DNA of 64,000 nt from Flexistipes sinusarabici DSM 4947 (lineage in GTDB: Bacteria > Chrysiogenota > Deferribacteres > Deferribacterales > Flexistipitaceae). Positions 62,448 through 64,000 of the stretch are shown in pieces. The position numbers were made by a program, and so were the translations under genes. Location of the stretch: the NCBI RefSeq assembly GCF_000218625.1, contig NC_015672.1:1178001-1242000 (forward strand), in the 5' to 3' direction. The notes beneath the pieces are model-generated. The model was not told where the DNA came from, ran no database searches, and saw nothing but the letters and a program-made list of their open reading frames with translations. The stretch's first letter is position 1. Each line of letters begins with the position of its first letter.

Positions 62448-64000
<1,553 letters not shown>

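Overview
The window is a low-GC, densely packed bacterial chromosome segment with long co-directional gene runs. An outer-membrane-type protein, TonB, a lipoprotein, a multihaem c-type cytochrome, a class II (B12) ribonucleotide reductase, indolepyruvate ferredoxin oxidoreductase, MobA/FdhD, an NtrB/NtrC-type pair and an HspR-controlled heat-shock operon together point to an anaerobic or microaerophilic, respiring Gram-negative. My best guess is Deferribacterota (Flexistipes/Deferribacter-like). This is inferred from gene content, not from a search. It is chromosome, not plasmid or phage: apart from two adjacent insertion sequences almost everything is housekeeping.

Layout. (1) 1-6.0 kb: end of hflC, a 190-bp repeat element, then an aspartate-family operon hom / phosphoglycerate-mutase-like putative homoserine kinase / lysC (with an internal start for a beta subunit) / cimA. 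(2) 6-12 kb: murI, convergent nrdJ, and a two-gene cytochrome bd-like oxidase whose large subunit carries a c-type haem domain. (3) 12.3-26.9 kb: a long plus-strand run of PHP phosphatase, TPR-like membrane protein, iorA, iorB, second PHP protein, mobA, fdhD, uvrB, PBP1A, NtrB/NtrC-like pair and rnr. It ends in a tRNA-Thr gene that overlaps the rnr stop codon. (4) 27-33 kb: an unknown protein, two XRE-cupin regulators around a gamma-carbonic anhydrase and a degenerate histidine kinase, then panBCD behind a leader with a pan-motif-like RNA and an intrinsic terminator. (5) 33.6-39.6 kb: recG, a SWIM zinc-finger protein and a natural MrfA-MrfB (helicase-exonuclease) fusion. (6) 39.6-45.3 kb: a minus-strand stress block hsp20-dnaJ-hspR-clpB followed by a group-2-type sigma factor; the hsp20 promoter carries a HAIR-like HspR operator. 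(7) 45.4-50.6 kb: TonB, archease, a small membrane protein and a triheme cytochrome with a Fur-box-like promoter, followed by an IS1380-type element with a 5-bp target duplication and a frameshifted IS256-type element. (8) 50.7-58.1 kb: priA, then hemE-hemH-UbiA-UbiX and small envelope genes. (9) 58.3-62.4 kb: a minus-strand group mnmD, nadB, outer membrane protein and a cysteine-poor radical-SAM relative. (10) enolase, cut by the window end.

The most interesting items are the MrfA-MrfB fusion, the pan-type attenuator before panB, the HspR/HAIR circuit, the two-start aspartokinase beside an unusual candidate homoserine kinase, the bd-like oxidase with cytochrome c, the rnr/tRNA-Thr overlap, and a family of low-complexity intergenic tracts. 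Several of those tracts are C-rich and G-poor downstream of genes and could be Rho-entry sites. I found no CRISPR array, prophage or recognisable defence island.
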